From Hypoxylon rubiginosum (taxonomy: Eukaryota > Ascomycota > Sordariomycetes > Xylariales > Hypoxylaceae), in contig CADCXA010000053.1 of NCBI GenBank assembly GCA_902806565.1, positions 186,001 through 250,000 of the forward strand: 64,000 nt of DNA, given 5' to 3'. The translations under genes and the position numbers were made by a program. Shown piece by piece: positions 11,997-24,213 of this stretch. The number at the start of each line of letters is the position of its first letter. The first letter of the stretch is position 1. The notes under the pieces were generated by a model, which had not been told where the DNA came from, did no database searches, and saw only the letters and a list, made by a program, of their open reading frames with translations.

Positions 11997-12800
11997 TTAA
12001 GATGCAACTCTAGGCAGGCTACGTAATGCCACGGTGATAAGAGCAGCCACAATGCCTAAAATCAGACTGTTTCGTGTAGCCTCGGCAGCGTGGACTCCCA
12101 GTGGAGGGATATATATTCGATTCTCTCTATATTGCGGCGTAGATAGGGGAACTGGGGCCGGCCGGCCGGTCGGATAAGGCACGACGCCCATTCTGATAGC
12201 TTATCATCCTAGGTCGGGTGTGCTCTCCAAGACAAATCATGCGTGGTCTAGACTCTCCAAGTAGAACTATGAACTATGAAGAGTCATGGCTCGATGCTCC
12301 CGTTCATCTATCACGTGCATGTGCTCTATGTTACCCGAGTTCCCTGCTTTTCAGCTTCATCTGATAGAGGGGTGTCGTAGCCATCTATGGAGAAGCGACG
12401 TTGACCGATGTGAAAGGAGAATAGCATGACGTTTCTTTAAACCAGGCACGGGATGCGCAGGTGATGCACTACGCGAGATAAGGCGCCAGATCTCGGCGAA
12501 CTGCTCTGCCAAGTCCGCCAAATCCAAGCTGTCGCGACCTATCACGTGGTCAAGAAAGGTAGGTAAGGTAGGTATGCTATAGTGCCGGCAGGGCCCCGAG
12601 GCGTTGCAGAGCCGTGTCAATAAACGACGTATCGACATTGCCTGCACTTAAACTTAATACGAGTAGTTAGCGTACTATACCATACCTACGTTAGCCGCCA
12701 TGGATTGCGGTCTAGCCATGGAGAAGCCGTATCGGCGTAGTTGCTCATCTATCGTATTCTGCGGTGACCCATCATGGGCGCGCGGGTGGGTGACGTCGCC
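11997..12800 (-). pseudogene. Possible orphan multi-exon or decayed gene
   Basis: Several protein-like segments lie in succession on the minus strand. The first (about 12800-12692) contains DEQLRRYGFSMARPQSMA and ends at a textbook mini-intron (12691-12644: GTAGGT, CTAAC branch, CAG). The next frame (about 12643-12440) contains LADLAEQFAEIWRLIS. A third (about 12405-12333) contains RRFSIDGYDTPLSDEAEKQG. The last (12188-11997, from ATG 12191) contains STPQYRENRIYIPPL and a hydrophobic segment (SLILGIVAALITVAL) that could span a membrane. I could not join all parts in one clean frame, so it may be decayed or mis-assembled by me. The family is unknown. The tail resembles the ORF at 7966-8202. 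Confidence 0.25.
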
Positions 12801-13616
12801 GTGATGCATGGAGCGCGAAAAGGCGGGTGCGTAGAAGAATTCCCAACTCCGGCATGGTGAATCTAGCGGTGGACGATGCGGGCGACTAGAATGGGGGTAT
12901 GGTATTCGCCGGTGCCTCAAGGAGGCAAGAGTATAGAGTCACGGGAACGGCGGGTAGTGGATGGTGGATGGTTGGGCGGCTGAGAGATGGCGGTAAGTAT
13001 CGTGTCGCGCTGAGCTGTCATGTCAGTGATATGCGCAAATACGCAAGCCTAGACCTAGGTATTGGCATTGTCTTGGGCCTTGGGGGGTGGGTGTTTGGGG
13101 GGTTGTTTCGGCGGTGCAAGATAGAAATCATGGTTGTAGGATGCGATGGAGTTGGCGAAAGCTGGCCCGAGAGGAGGCTCAAAAGGGAACTTGCAGAACC
13201 CATGCAGGAAGGGAAGAGAAAGAAAAGAGAGAAGAAAAAAAAGCAAATTAGAGATATTAAGGTGACAAATTGCGCCTCGCGTTACGCCTGAGGCAAGAGA
13301 GGAGGCTAAAGCGCGTCAATGTGTGGAGAAGAGGATTTAGGGATGGATGCGCGTGTGCGTATCGATCGTGTGTCAATTGATTGATGTAAGATTGTTGGTA
13401 ATGTCCAAGGTCGCTAAGGTAGAGGGTAGAAGGATGTAAGTACAGGGCGGGCGGGAATGGGTATGAGAGGTACTTGACGTAACTTGACCTTAGCAGATGC
13501 AATTGGCAGAATTGGCCAAGATGGAACCGGCAAAGACAACAACAACAACGTGGTTGTGTTGCAGATCGGGATTTGCCTTTTTTTACTCTGTGCGTCTTGC
13601 TGGGCTGCAGATTTGG

Positions 13617-13651
13617 CAGTCGTAGTCGTAGTCGCAGTCGTAGTCGCAGTC
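13617..13651. repeat. AGTCGT/AGTCGC hexamer repeat
   Basis: About five to six tandem hexamers alternating AGTCGT and AGTCGC. On the minus strand it produces the artefactual Arg-Leu run of a rejected ORF. Confidence 0.8.
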
Positions 13652-13840
13652 TGGCAACAGCAAGAGCGGTCCATGGTCCATGCGGTCCATGCTGCCCATA
13701 TGCAAGCATGCAAGCAGTATCGACCGACCGCCAGTCTCTCATACAAGAGCTTGCAGACAGTGAGAAAGACCCTTGTAAAAAGCGGTGGACTCGGGGTCTC
13801 ATGCAGTGCAATCTGTGCTTCGCCGCCGACCAAGACCCCA

Positions 13841-13960
13841 CTTCAACCCACCTCAACCCACCAAACCCACCAAACCCACCAAACACCCGCCAAAACACAC
13901 CCTGCCGCCCACATTGCAACCACTGCAACTCACTGCAACCCACTGCAACCCACTGCAACC
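13841..13960. repeat. CCACCAAAC and CACTGCAACC tandem repeats
   Basis: Two neighbouring minisatellite blocks: a (CCAMCCAAAC)-like run at about 13841-13885, and about 4.5 copies of CACTGCAACC at about 13917-13960. Confidence 0.8.
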
Positions 13961-14353
13961 TACTGGCCTAAGGCTTGTTGCTTGTTAAGATCCATCCAGC
14001 CATTCCATGGCTTGCTCTTTTTCTCTGTATTCCGTACCGTCTTCTTCTCCCCCCCCCAAGGGCCACCCCACCATTCCAGTTAATGATTCATTTTGGGAGT
14101 GCGAGCTATCATTCATTGGCCCGGTCGAACGATTCTGTAACCAATTCAGCTCCGTACCTATCATTCCTAGCATTCTACCAGCATTCTACCAACGGAGCGG
14201 CAACCCCCAGGTCACGCCACGAGGTGTCTCCGTAACACGGCCGTGACGAACCGACAGGCGACAAGGGGTTCTCCTATGAGCTTCTTGTTACCGGACTAAT
14301 TAGCCCCTTTAGCCTCTACCTACCCCCTACCCCTTAGTCGCTTCGTACCGGAG

Positions 14354-14419
14354 CTATGTATGTATATATGTATATATGTATGTATGTATAGATGTATGTA
14401 TAGATATATGTACGTATGT
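14354..14419. repeat. TATG/TATA microsatellite
   Basis: Irregular tandem run of ATGT, ATAT and TAGA tetramers in gene-free sequence. Confidence 0.8.
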
Positions 14420-17400
14420 CCAGCTTCGACTTAAGGTAAGGTACATAGCCCTACCGACGTAGACCGTACCCAATCAATTACGTCTTATGTGCCTACACAT
14501 CGTCGAAAGGATAAAGTTATTATGGTTATTATAGCCATTATACATAGTAGCCCCTTGGCGCGATATAGACAAGCTAGCAATTATAGAAGCTGTAACGACG
14601 GGAACACTTCTAGAGGTTACTTATACGACAACATACCTAGGTACGTAATTACTTGGATCCTTCGTACAAAGCAACAAAAAGACCGTCCTGTAGATCAGAG
14701 ATGGATGCAAAGGGGTTAGGGTTAATGCGACTGTGACTTTAGAACTCTAGGTACTGTACTTGGAGGTAGATAGGCGTAGACAGGTACACAGACACTGTAG
14801 AGCTTCAAGAACTAATAGTTAGAAGACTGGAACATCAAATACCTGGATAGATTGGATATATCCGCTTTTGCCGGAGCGGAATCCGGCAGTGGGAGGAAAA
14901 GAAACCCGCACATTGCCGTCTCCGACGTTACCTAACCTACTATGTAAGTAACCTGACTCTTCTAAAGACCGATGCACTATCCTAGCTCGATAACCAATAA
15001 ACTGTTGTACTTTGTACTTGAGACACAATACGACATTACTATACCTACATATGTAACTACATATGTAATTACCATAGAGACTTAGACTCTGGACGTTAAA
15101 ACGGACGGCAAGAGTTTGCGAGAGAAAAGAAATGGTTCCAGGCTTCGGCTCTTTAAAGCAAACAAATAGTGCTAAAACGTCATCAATAATCGTACGAAAA
15201 GTCGGCCGACCTACCAAGGCGGTCTCTGGTTGTTAATCTTCGGGATTTGTCAGGAGCACATGGGGACAAAAGTTCAAATAGCGAGTTTTCGATACGATTG
15301 CAACCCAAGGCTTAGGCTATCGCGGCATCTGATTGGGCGACTCGTTAGTTGTCGGTCTTGCGTAGCAGTTAAGGACAAGCTGGTTAAGTCCGACAAGAAG
15401 GGCTCGCCCATCTCGTGTCACATGGGAGCTTATCAACAAACACCACCAAAGGCCTTGATGGGGCAATAACGTGCGGATAATTGCTACGCGAATGGCTGAA
15501 GTCCTGGGAAAAGCTCGGAGAGAGGTTGATAGCTACCATTTCTTCGCAGTATCTAGCCTAGATATACTACTGTAATACACAGGTGTGATATACAGATGAT
15601 ATACAGGTGTAACAGCGCAACAGGTAAAAGGAAGCTATCAAAGCTACATGTACGTACGAGGCTACTCTAGGCATTCGAGAATCTAGACATATCATTTGCT
15701 CATTCGCGTGCCCGCAAATAGAAGTTCGCCGCGCGATGACCAAGCAAAAGAAGCTACCTCAGGTAGGTAAGGCTAAAGAACCGAAGCCTTGGGAATCGGC
15801 AAATCACCAGCAGCCCTGCTCACATCTTCACATTATACTAGCACTAGGTTATCTCGATAAGTACCTAGGTATGTACAAATACATTTACTATGTACATATG
15901 TGGCATTAGTATGATTACATATAGTGATGAAGATGAGACTAAGTGTGGAGTTGATTTACAGCGTGGAGAAGCAACTAGGAGATCTCTCATAGGAGGCGGC
16001 GTGACGAAGCTAGTCTCGTCGCTCCTCAGCCCTATAACAACCACGCGCGAGCGGCGACACCGAAGAAGCCGCTATTAGGTACGTAGTAGCAGCCAAAAAG
16101 GCGGGATGGCTTAGCAGTCTCCACAAGAAACACCGCAAGTTCTAAAGTATTACATATGTAGTATACAGCTTATTATACGGCTAGTACAGATACTGCGATA
16201 GCTTCGCCCACTTGGAATATCCACATCATAACCTACATGTACCTACATGTTGACATGTAGGCAAAATACGGTATAGAACCCTCGTCGTAGGTATGATGAG
16301 TAATAATAAAACAATACACTACATTCAATCATACATGCGCGTATGTAGGTACCGCATCACCATCGGTGTCTTTCTGTATCCCCTATGTCGCATTAATGCG
16401 TCAGTTAATTTATCAGCAGACCGCTAGAATGTCTTAATGCTGTAACCGCAGCTGTTGTTATCGCCGCTAGTTGCTCTTTCGGCGGGGTCTGGTACGAGGA
16501 CGGACAGCCAGTTGACGCCATCGCAGGTAACTTCTTGCGATAATGCCTCCCTCTCTCTCCCCTCTCTCCCCCACTATCCACTACCTAGCACCTATCTACA
16601 GGCTGCCTGGCTACCTGGCTACCTAAGGTAGGCTTGCTAGGTAGCAGCGCCATCTATCTGCGTATATCCCGTTCGATAGTCAGTCCATACACTCGGGCTT
16701 TGGTTTTCCTGAACCGTTGGTCCCCTTTGCGACTCTTACATCCCTAGAACATCCCTAGTACAGTAGGTAGTAGACGATGCATTAAGCACGGGTAAGATTA
16801 CGTGCCGTGCCTGAGAAAATCGGTAATAAAGTGCGGATGTCATCTCAGCCCTACGAACAATTTTCGAAGGGGGAAGGCAGAACAATGCGTTTGTGCGTGC
16901 TCTACTAAGAGGTACTTACATGCCTAGGCAAGTATATTAGAGATATTATTGATGCACGGGATGTACTGTACATGCTATGGGTACCCAGGTAGGTACCGTA
17001 TATCTTATGGGGCATTTTTGGGGCAAAGCTGTCAAGAAGAACAGTGTGTGTACGTAAGTACCTTATCCATTGCGGTAATCCGCAGACCCGTGGTGTTGGG
17101 GGGGGGGAGGGGGTCTTCTGTAACAAACCCCAACTGGGGGGACCTTCTTAATAGTAGAAGTATGTACGAATTTAGGCACACGGTAGACGGGATGTGTTCT
17201 TGGCGCGACCCAAGTCCACAGGCACGGGTTCAAGTCAGCGCCCATCGAAGTTTCGTCAGAAGCCTGTGAAATTATCCCACATTACTATAGCACAATAATA
17301 TTAGCCAGTTACTAAAAACTGCCTAACCACCAACATACATATTTGATGTTACTGTTATGTGTATGAATGGACTGATCTTTTAATTTTAATGATTGCAACC

Positions 17401-18383
17401 CGTCCTTTCGAAAGAGACGGAAGCGGGTCATTCGGAACCGACGCGTGGAAGACCGATGCCGATGCCGACAAGTCAAAGTCGTCGACGTTGAAACTGTCAA
17501 AGGTATAGCACTCGAGATGTACAATACTCGAAGCCGGTAGGCCGGGTGACTAACATCGTCTTGAGTACTATGCCTACTATAGTAGCGTATGTTCGACTCC
17601 TAAAGAATGACTCCTCAGCGGAACAAATTCTCCTGCAGTGCATACCTAGATAGGATATAGCATAGTCAGTACCCCGTAACAGGCAAGTTAAAAGAGAGAA
17701 AGTACTGTACTCGGGAGGGGTGTTTGCGAGGCTGGCGAGAATAAAAAGAGCGATAAATTACCAGATGCGGTAAGAAATACTACATTATATTCAAGCTTGC
17801 GACTTTCCGGAACGGTGTATTTAGCCCACATGGAATTAACTGCCGCCTTATGAATGTACATGTCCAAAGTACCTTAAGCTTAAGCCTTGGTCGGGAGTTA
17901 TACAAAAGGCACGTACGTAGTTCCGAGCGGCTATAGGCGTTTTATCAGTTTAAACCCGTTCTACTAGGTATGTGTTAGATCTACATTACCTACCTATGTA
18001 CCTACCTACCTGGTACCCAACGTCCATGAACCGTGCCTTTTCTCTAAGGACCCAAGAGAGCCAGGGTCTGTCCATCTGTTCGACTTTGTCGTATATCATC
18101 TTCCAATCACCAAATAGCGACGGCCAAGTGCTTTGAGATTCCCCATAGCATCATCACCCAATTTACGCAAAACCAAGAGACGATAGACGGAGACACGCAG
18201 GGGTTATGCATTATGTGAGCCTTTTAATTCTCTCAGCACAATATAACGATGTCTTGTCGCGTGGCATGAATTATGTATGCCTGCTGCCTTCTGTGCCTCT
18301 GATGTCGCCCCCCTTAACGATTTGCGAGGGTGCATCAATCCGATCTCCTACCTAAAGATGGGGGCCATTCTGTCGTGATCCTA

Positions 18384-18720
18384 TCAAGCCTCTGGCCATG
18401 GGATGATTTCAAACGGGACTTTGTTCGTGATCTGCGAGCGAATTGCCTCGACGATGTAGAAGCTTCGGTAGAATGAGGAGACGAGGTGGGAGGAGGGTGC
18501 GTAAGTTTCTCTTAGAACCCACGTCGATGAGGCCATTCGCGCCATACCGCTATCTTTGATCGTGGAGATTACGCGCCTTACTCCTAGGACTAGGCTACAT
18601 ACCCACCCCCATGGAGCTATATCCCATTTCTACCCGATCGTTCACATGCGCTACTATACAAATCTATTCTAGATACATACGACTAGCGTCGGCACCTGTG
18701 TCGCCGTATTGGTAGTTTCC
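18384..18720 (-). CDS. Candidate terminal exons of an unrecognised gene
   Basis: This is a spliced reading frame that the long ORFs do not show. Exon 18720-18682 (NYQYGDTGADAS) ends at a GTATGT donor. After a 98-nt intron, a CCTAG acceptor opens exon 18583-18384 in the same frame. It contains VRRVISTIKDSGMARMASS, SFYRSFYIVEAIRSQITN and KVPFEIIPW before a TGA. Codon choice (ATC, GTC, TTC, CGA) looks genuine. If the splice is wrong, the 3' part still stands as a 53-codon ORF from ATG 18545. Protein-like segments further upstream on the same strand (GLYGGGTYMYKVRPYVAG at about 19490-19430; ACGIDHLDSAEEDI at about 18867-18826) may be earlier exons or relics. No family recognised. Confidence 0.33.
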
Positions 18721-19358
18721 TACAGACCCCAATATCAGGGAGAGACGCGGAGACGCGCGTTGGCTATCCCGAGACGCGGGCTCTAGGCGGGGGAAAGACT
18801 TATTCCCGGAGATTTCTCAAGTCTAGATGTCCTCTTCCGCCGAGTCGAGGTGGTCGATCCCGCAGGCCATACATAGTACATGCGAAGCACGCAGTAGGGT
18901 CGCGATATGCAGCACGTAGGGCTACCTAGCATATTTCCTTATCCGGCTAGGGTGGCGTATCTTTTCATACTCGAGCTCATGCACCCCATGATGGCCAGCC
19001 AGTCACATGAAACTCCCTTTTATTTGCTACCACGGCTCCGACCAACTCAGGAGGCGACATTGGCCGGCGATTGAGATAAGAAGGCCATGCTGGGATCAGC
19101 GTTAAGATGAAGGATATCTCTTACGGTGCGTCTAGAACATCGAGAGCTTCAACCAAATCCGTACAAGAGCCGAGCATATTAATTTCCAACGACATCGACA
19201 GAGCCACTAACCGTCTTCGTCCAAGGGAAGAGCAGCTCCCTCCACCCCCAGGAAAAGTAGGCCTAGCCTCTAGGCAGGTATTTGGTATATCTGCAGGCCG
19301 AGTCGATTTAGCGAGACGGGTGTGAGTGATTTAGATAGGATCTTACATGAGTGTGTCC

Positions 19359-19703
19359 TCAGTGAGATCCTTGGTAACGGTTGTGACCTGAGCCCGACTT
19401 CTGATTCGTCCTCCCGCGAGCAGTTCCTGCTACGTAGGGACGCACCTTGTACATGTACGTGCCGCCGCCGTAAAGTCCTCCGCAGAGGAAGGGCTCTTGG
19501 CAGGTGAGAACCTTAAAACCTTTCCACGTTGACTCAAGGGGGAGGGGGGGGGAGCCCCGAGGTAATGGGTGGCTTATGTTATGCCGGTGCCTGTGGAAGG
19601 GTAGTGTCAGCAATACCACGCGACTTGCCGTTTCGACGGGGAACCCCAAGCTTCTCGCGTCAGCACCCAACATCTGTCGGGCATAGATAAGTGAAAAGGT
19701 CAT
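19359..19703 (-). pseudogene. Possible upstream exon(s) or relic of the 18.4-kb candidate
   Basis: This is a 114-codon open frame. Its first part (ARQMLGADARSLGFPVETAS) and last part (GLYGGGTYMYKVRPYVAG) look protein-like. The middle is proline-rich and crosses a strong intron-like 3' end (CTGAC branch then CCACAG, about 19605-19592). It may therefore be two exons around an intron. It lies on the same strand as, and 0.6 kb upstream of, the 18384-18720 candidate. No domain recognised. Confidence 0.2.
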
Positions 19704-22083
19704 ATAAAGGGTAAGGGGTCCAATACCTACCGGCTATTGCAGAAGCCGATCCGAATAGAGATGGAATCTGCTTTGCGGCTTTGGTTCTAGACTCCTGCTT
19801 GATATCCAGTCAAATTCATCCCAGCTAGGACCATGAAAGCCTCCTGACGAGAACCCGGGCCTCGAGATGGGGAATGGTAGAGCGAATAGCAAGTGGTCCC
19901 GCGCAAAATATCCATGGCATCGTGTTCGCGGCCTAGACAGCTGTATGTATTTTTGGGTATTTGAGACTCAAATAGCTTGGTGTCAAATGCGAATCATTCG
20001 CAAGCGCCTCGATACGGTAGGTGTCTACTATCCACGGGGTGAACGAATGAAGGCTTAGAACATGGCTGGCGCCAGCAGTTCGTTGCGGAATACGGAAGAC
20101 ATCGGTCCTATTTTTGCCATTCCCCGATCCTCTTCTAGGAATAGTAAACAGTAGCATGCGGGACGAGTCTTTAAAAAGCATGCGCTTGAGAAAAAGGGGA
20201 CAATAGGTAGGTTAGTTATCAACGTAATTATGCATAGAATAGTCGTCCACACAGGTATGATCGCGGACGGGGAAGAGGTGGGTGTTTCAAAGACCATTAC
20301 ATTACATTCCACCAAACCAATCAATAGGCAAAATACCGGTTGGGAGCCATGTGGCACATGCATGTACCCACGAGCGCAATTGAGCGAGGCTGAATGAATG
20401 TCTGAGAAAAAGGGGCCCCCTTCATTGGTGGGACGGCGCGTCGGGGCATAATCGTCCAAACTCCTCTGTGTCCGTTATCATAGTTGCGTACGAGGCGGAA
20501 AGCAGTTAGAATCACAATACCTACATAGTATATATGTAGATGTATGTAGATATGGATCATGTCTTTCAAGGATTCCCGCATCCGACTGTTCGGTGTTCTC
20601 CGGTAAGCCACAGCAACGTTGATAGTTGCAACATCCTACCATGTAACCTCAAGTACTGTACTTTGAACTGCGGTAAACACTCGAGTCTATCTATGGAACT
20701 TCGAGTCACGATACGTCGAACAGATAGATAAGTGATTTGTCAACGTTGGGTCTGTGGGGATAAGACCATCCAAGGGACCTTGCAGGAGAATGATTGCAGA
20801 AGCCTGACAACCATCTCAAGGGGCTCAAGGGGTGTGAGATATTGTTATTATTGTTGAGACCTGGGGTATTTCCCATTCCCGTTAACAATGTTACCGTATC
20901 TGCATTATTTCCACTCACCAGCGAGGCAGGTGAATATCACCATGTAGGCTGGTAGGACAGTTTCACACTTGGGCGGTGATGAACCAGCGGATGGGAAATG
21001 ATTTCAGCCAGAACCGAGACCTTCGACCTGGGGTCCCTAGGCGAGCTGGAAGTTCGAGAAGTCTTACCAGCCCTAAGAGATAGAAGCCGGTAGCCAATGA
21101 GGAGGGCGAAGACGGGCTTGGTAATGGGTTGGATCCAAAAATAGGTATCTTATAAAGCACGTGCGAATAAAAAAAAAAGGGAAAAAAGAAAAGAGAGAGC
21201 TGTGTCTTGCCGCCTTTCCACCTCCTTGGGGGCTGAAGGAGAAACAGAAGCAGAAGAATTGAAACCCTTTACCGTCTTTGCAGCAGGTGAGGTAGCAAGT
21301 AGGCTTTCTTGTGTCCTTTTGCTCTGGCATTTACATAACCCAATACATACCAGCCCTGGAGATCCGATCGCTTGGCGCGTTCCGAATGTCTAAGCCTTCC
21401 CTTCTATGCATTATTCTCGAAGGACTCATCAGCCACGGCATTTGAATTTCATTCGCTACGCAGGCTGTTGGCTGAAAATTCGATAATCCTACCAAGGCTT
21501 CCATATTTACCGTATCGTGACCCATCGTGACTCTTGCTACCTATCTAGTCTAGGACGTTAAATGTGTCACTTGGTGATCTTGAAATTCTCGGCAGCACGG
21601 TCCAACATGAGCCTCACTACCTCCCGGTGCTACTATGTATATTTACCTTAGCTAGGTTTCCACAGTGCCCGAATAAACAATTGAGCAATCGGCCGATGCT
21701 AACACAGCCCGCAAGCAGTCCGCTGCAAGGCTGCCACTAGTAGTAGTGTCTCTGGATAGCGGGTGATGACGACGAAGGCGACGATCTCGGGGGTCAGTTG
21801 CGGTTTACGAACTTGGTCACCATTCCCGCTGCTCATTCGAAGACCCATCGTATAAATGAAAGAATCCTTCTGTTCTCGTGATGTCCACCACACGTTGCGT
21901 TGGAAATAAGAAGAAAAAACGAAACTGTAGCGGATGTACTTTTGAGGACTCAACGCTCATCATTTCTTAAAATAGCAATTCTCTGCGCATTATCGCTATC
22001 AAAGATGGCTACCAACTACTTGCAACTAAATTCGGAATCCAATAACATTAGGCCAATGTGAATGCGAATCCTAACGCCAATAC

Positions 22084-22141
22084 CAATGCCTAATGAATGC
22101 CAATGCTTAATGAATGCCAATGCCAATGCCAATGCCAATGC
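22084..22141. repeat. AATGCC tandem repeat
   Basis: Tandem CAATGC/AATGCC hexamers with interspersed TAATGA variants. Confidence 0.85.
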
Positions 22142-22387
22142 TACGACGCAACTCTACTAACCTAACAACGGCTACGGTGTTATCTGTAGATATAGGGCTG
22201 GGTAGGTATAAGGCGAAGGGCGCGCGAGGAGTAGCCGAGATTTACATACATAACAAACATACATGTATGTAGTACGGTGTAGGTACCTAGGTATCTCCAG
22301 GCTTGTTTCCGCGTCTGCGATCGCGAGTGGTCGGAGTACGCAATAGACTTGGCCGTGTGTAGGTGGAGCGAGCAAAGAGGAACGGGA

Positions 22388-22440
22388 TGGCTATGGCCAT
22401 GGTTACGGCTACGGCTATGGCTATGACTATGGCTATGGCT
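22388..22440. repeat. GGCTAT tandem repeat
   Basis: About nine hexamers of GGCTAT/GGCTAC with a few variants (GGCCAT, GACTAT). Confidence 0.85.
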
Positions 22441-23839
22441 TTTCTGTTTCTTGCCTAACGCGACGAAAGTCCAAATGTATGCTTAGAGTGCGACATGATC
22501 CAAAAAAGACCCTGTCTTGCTTGTCCGAGCTAGCCTCCTACCTCCCTACCTCCCTACCTTACTGCTGTATACTCCGAGGAGCCACGGGAGCCGGGGAGCT
22601 GGGGGGGGGAGATGGGGAGCTGAGGTGGATGGTTCGTTGGTATGTTTAGAAAGGTTCGTCCTAGGCATTTTGGAATATTTTGGAATCTTGGATGTATGGA
22701 GTTATTTGGTTGCCTATTGTGGATAGATTCCTTCTCACCCTTCACCTTTTACCACTAAAGCCGTGTCCCGCCGTATTGCCTCTTCCCAAGTCCGATATTT
22801 CCCTACAATGGCTAAGCCTAGTCTCGCTCGTAAAATCCATCGCTCGGTGCTTAGGTTTTGATCGGTGCTCGTTCAATTGGGTGCTTTGAGCCCCAGAGCC
22901 CCAGAGCCATTGGGGCATTGGGGCATTGGGGGCATTAGGTGCTTAGAAAGAAATAGCCTAATACCTTTCTAGGTACGTAGCAAACAGCCAGCCCTACGAA
23001 TCGGCGAGTGAACAAGGGTTCGAGGGGGGAACCCGCCTCGCTGCTTTTAATATCGAAATATATATGTATCGAAATACATAAAACAGGTACAGATAACTTA
23101 CTACATGTGGTGGATATACGTATGTACTTGTGTACATTGTTCTGTACCTGAGACCCGAAATGTGGGCAAATTTCACAAATAGGCAAAGTCTGCCGTTTTT
23201 AGGTCTTCGATCCCCCCCTGTATGCTCTATATCTTATGTACCTAGGTATATCCGTATTGTACTAATGCCACATGCCATAAGGTTGTATCAGTTGTACATA
23301 GCTGAAGGTTAGGTACTGTACTTTTGCCTACCGGCTACCCGAGTCCCTTTCTTTTTTTTTTCCCTTCTTCTTTTCTTCCCCCTGTCCTGGCTCTTCCGCA
23401 CGAGTCTTTGCTTGTACCCGCACTCGCAGTTCATGGATCGCCCGCTACCTCCTGCTGCCCTGAGGATTGAGGCGCTGGGCCCCTTGTCGCCTTTCGCACT
23501 GGCCCCAGAAGACCTTTGAACCCTTCTCTCCCCCAAGTTCCCCCCCCCCCCCAAAGACCAAGACCACCAGAACCAAAACCAAGACCAGGACCAAGACAGA
23601 ACACACACACTTCGCACACACCACACAGCCCATACCGCACACCCGCACCAGACCGCACGCCAGTAGGTAACACCTCGCACACCCAGACACCTCACACCCC
23701 CCTCTCTCCCCCAAACGAGCTCGAGGTTGCAGCGAAAAGAGCGGACATGCAATCAACACCATGCAGGCCCTCCTCGCATTTCAATGCCTGTCGAAGCTCG
23801 AAGCTGTGCACCCTTGAACTCTACCCCTGCCTGCAGAAA

Positions 23840-23878
23840 AGTACGTACTACGTATTCCCTACGAATATAGTACGTACT
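23840..23878. repeat. Short inverted repeat AGTACGTACTA
   Basis: Two perfect 11-bp inverted arms (23840-23850 and 23868-23878) flank a 17-nt spacer, about 340 bases upstream of the bZIP start. Each arm is itself largely palindromic (AGTACGTACT). Confidence 0.75.
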
Positions 23879-24213
23879 CTACCTACATGATGTATCCTGC
23901 GTTGTACCTACGTACCCGTACCCTTTCTGTATGCAGCCCATCAGCCCTCGAGGATGGGTAAGGATGGGTCTTCTTCCATCTCGAACATACACCTTCGATG
24001 CCATGGCTGAAAGGGAGCTCTTGTATATATTGATTCCTTCCTCCCGCCTCCAGGTTGGACGTCTCCCACCATGAGGGTCCAGCAGAAGCAGCTCTACCTA
24101 GTTCTCAAGTAATCACCACAGAGTAATCTTTACTCATCTCACCATCTTATCTCCCGCCCAGCACTTGTCTATCTGAACGTCGACTGTCGACCGGGACAAG
24201 CCACCGTCAAGCA

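Larger units (their letters stand above)
12801..18383. other. Gene-poor tract, middle part
   Basis: No supported gene. The longest ORF (minus, 13257-13958) is driven by simple repeats (RLRLRLRL, GGFGGFGG) and is rejected. The sequence is rich in microsatellites (13617-13651, 13841-13960, 14354-14419), TACGTA/AGGTACCT palindromes and a short TTAGGG-like run near 14713. A 39-codon ORF (17389-17508) has fair composition but no other support. Confidence 0.5.
19704..24213. other. Gene-poor tract, right part, and bZIP 5' region
   Basis: No supported gene. Tandem repeats lie at 22084-22141 and 22388-22440, an inverted repeat at 23840-23878, and a pyrimidine-rich tract near 23340-23390. The minus-strand ORF 21699-21953 has a protein-like 3' half (GDQVRKPQLTPEIVAF) that could be a relic of a repeat protein, but this is weak. 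The last about 200 bases, pyrimidine-rich before ATG 24214, fit a 5' leader. Confidence 0.5.

Noticed and set aside
13257..13958. 233-codon minus-strand ORF, the longest in the 7-24 kb tract
   Set aside because: Its length comes from in-frame simple repeats (RLRLRL, GGFGGFGG) and it has no protein-like domains; two other frames are also open here for the same reason.
15560..15625. LTR-end-like TGT...ACA segment with ATACAGGTGT repeats
   Set aside because: There is no second copy, no target-site duplication and no retroelement coding sequence in the vicinity.
17389..17508. 39-codon plus ORF with coding-like codons (DAWKTDADADKSKSS)
   Set aside because: It is too short, with no flanking exons; another frame over the same bases is equally open.
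23309..23752. 147-codon minus ORF with WSWSWFWFWWSW
   Set aside because: This is translation of a CCAAGACCA-type simple repeat, so the frame is open by composition only.
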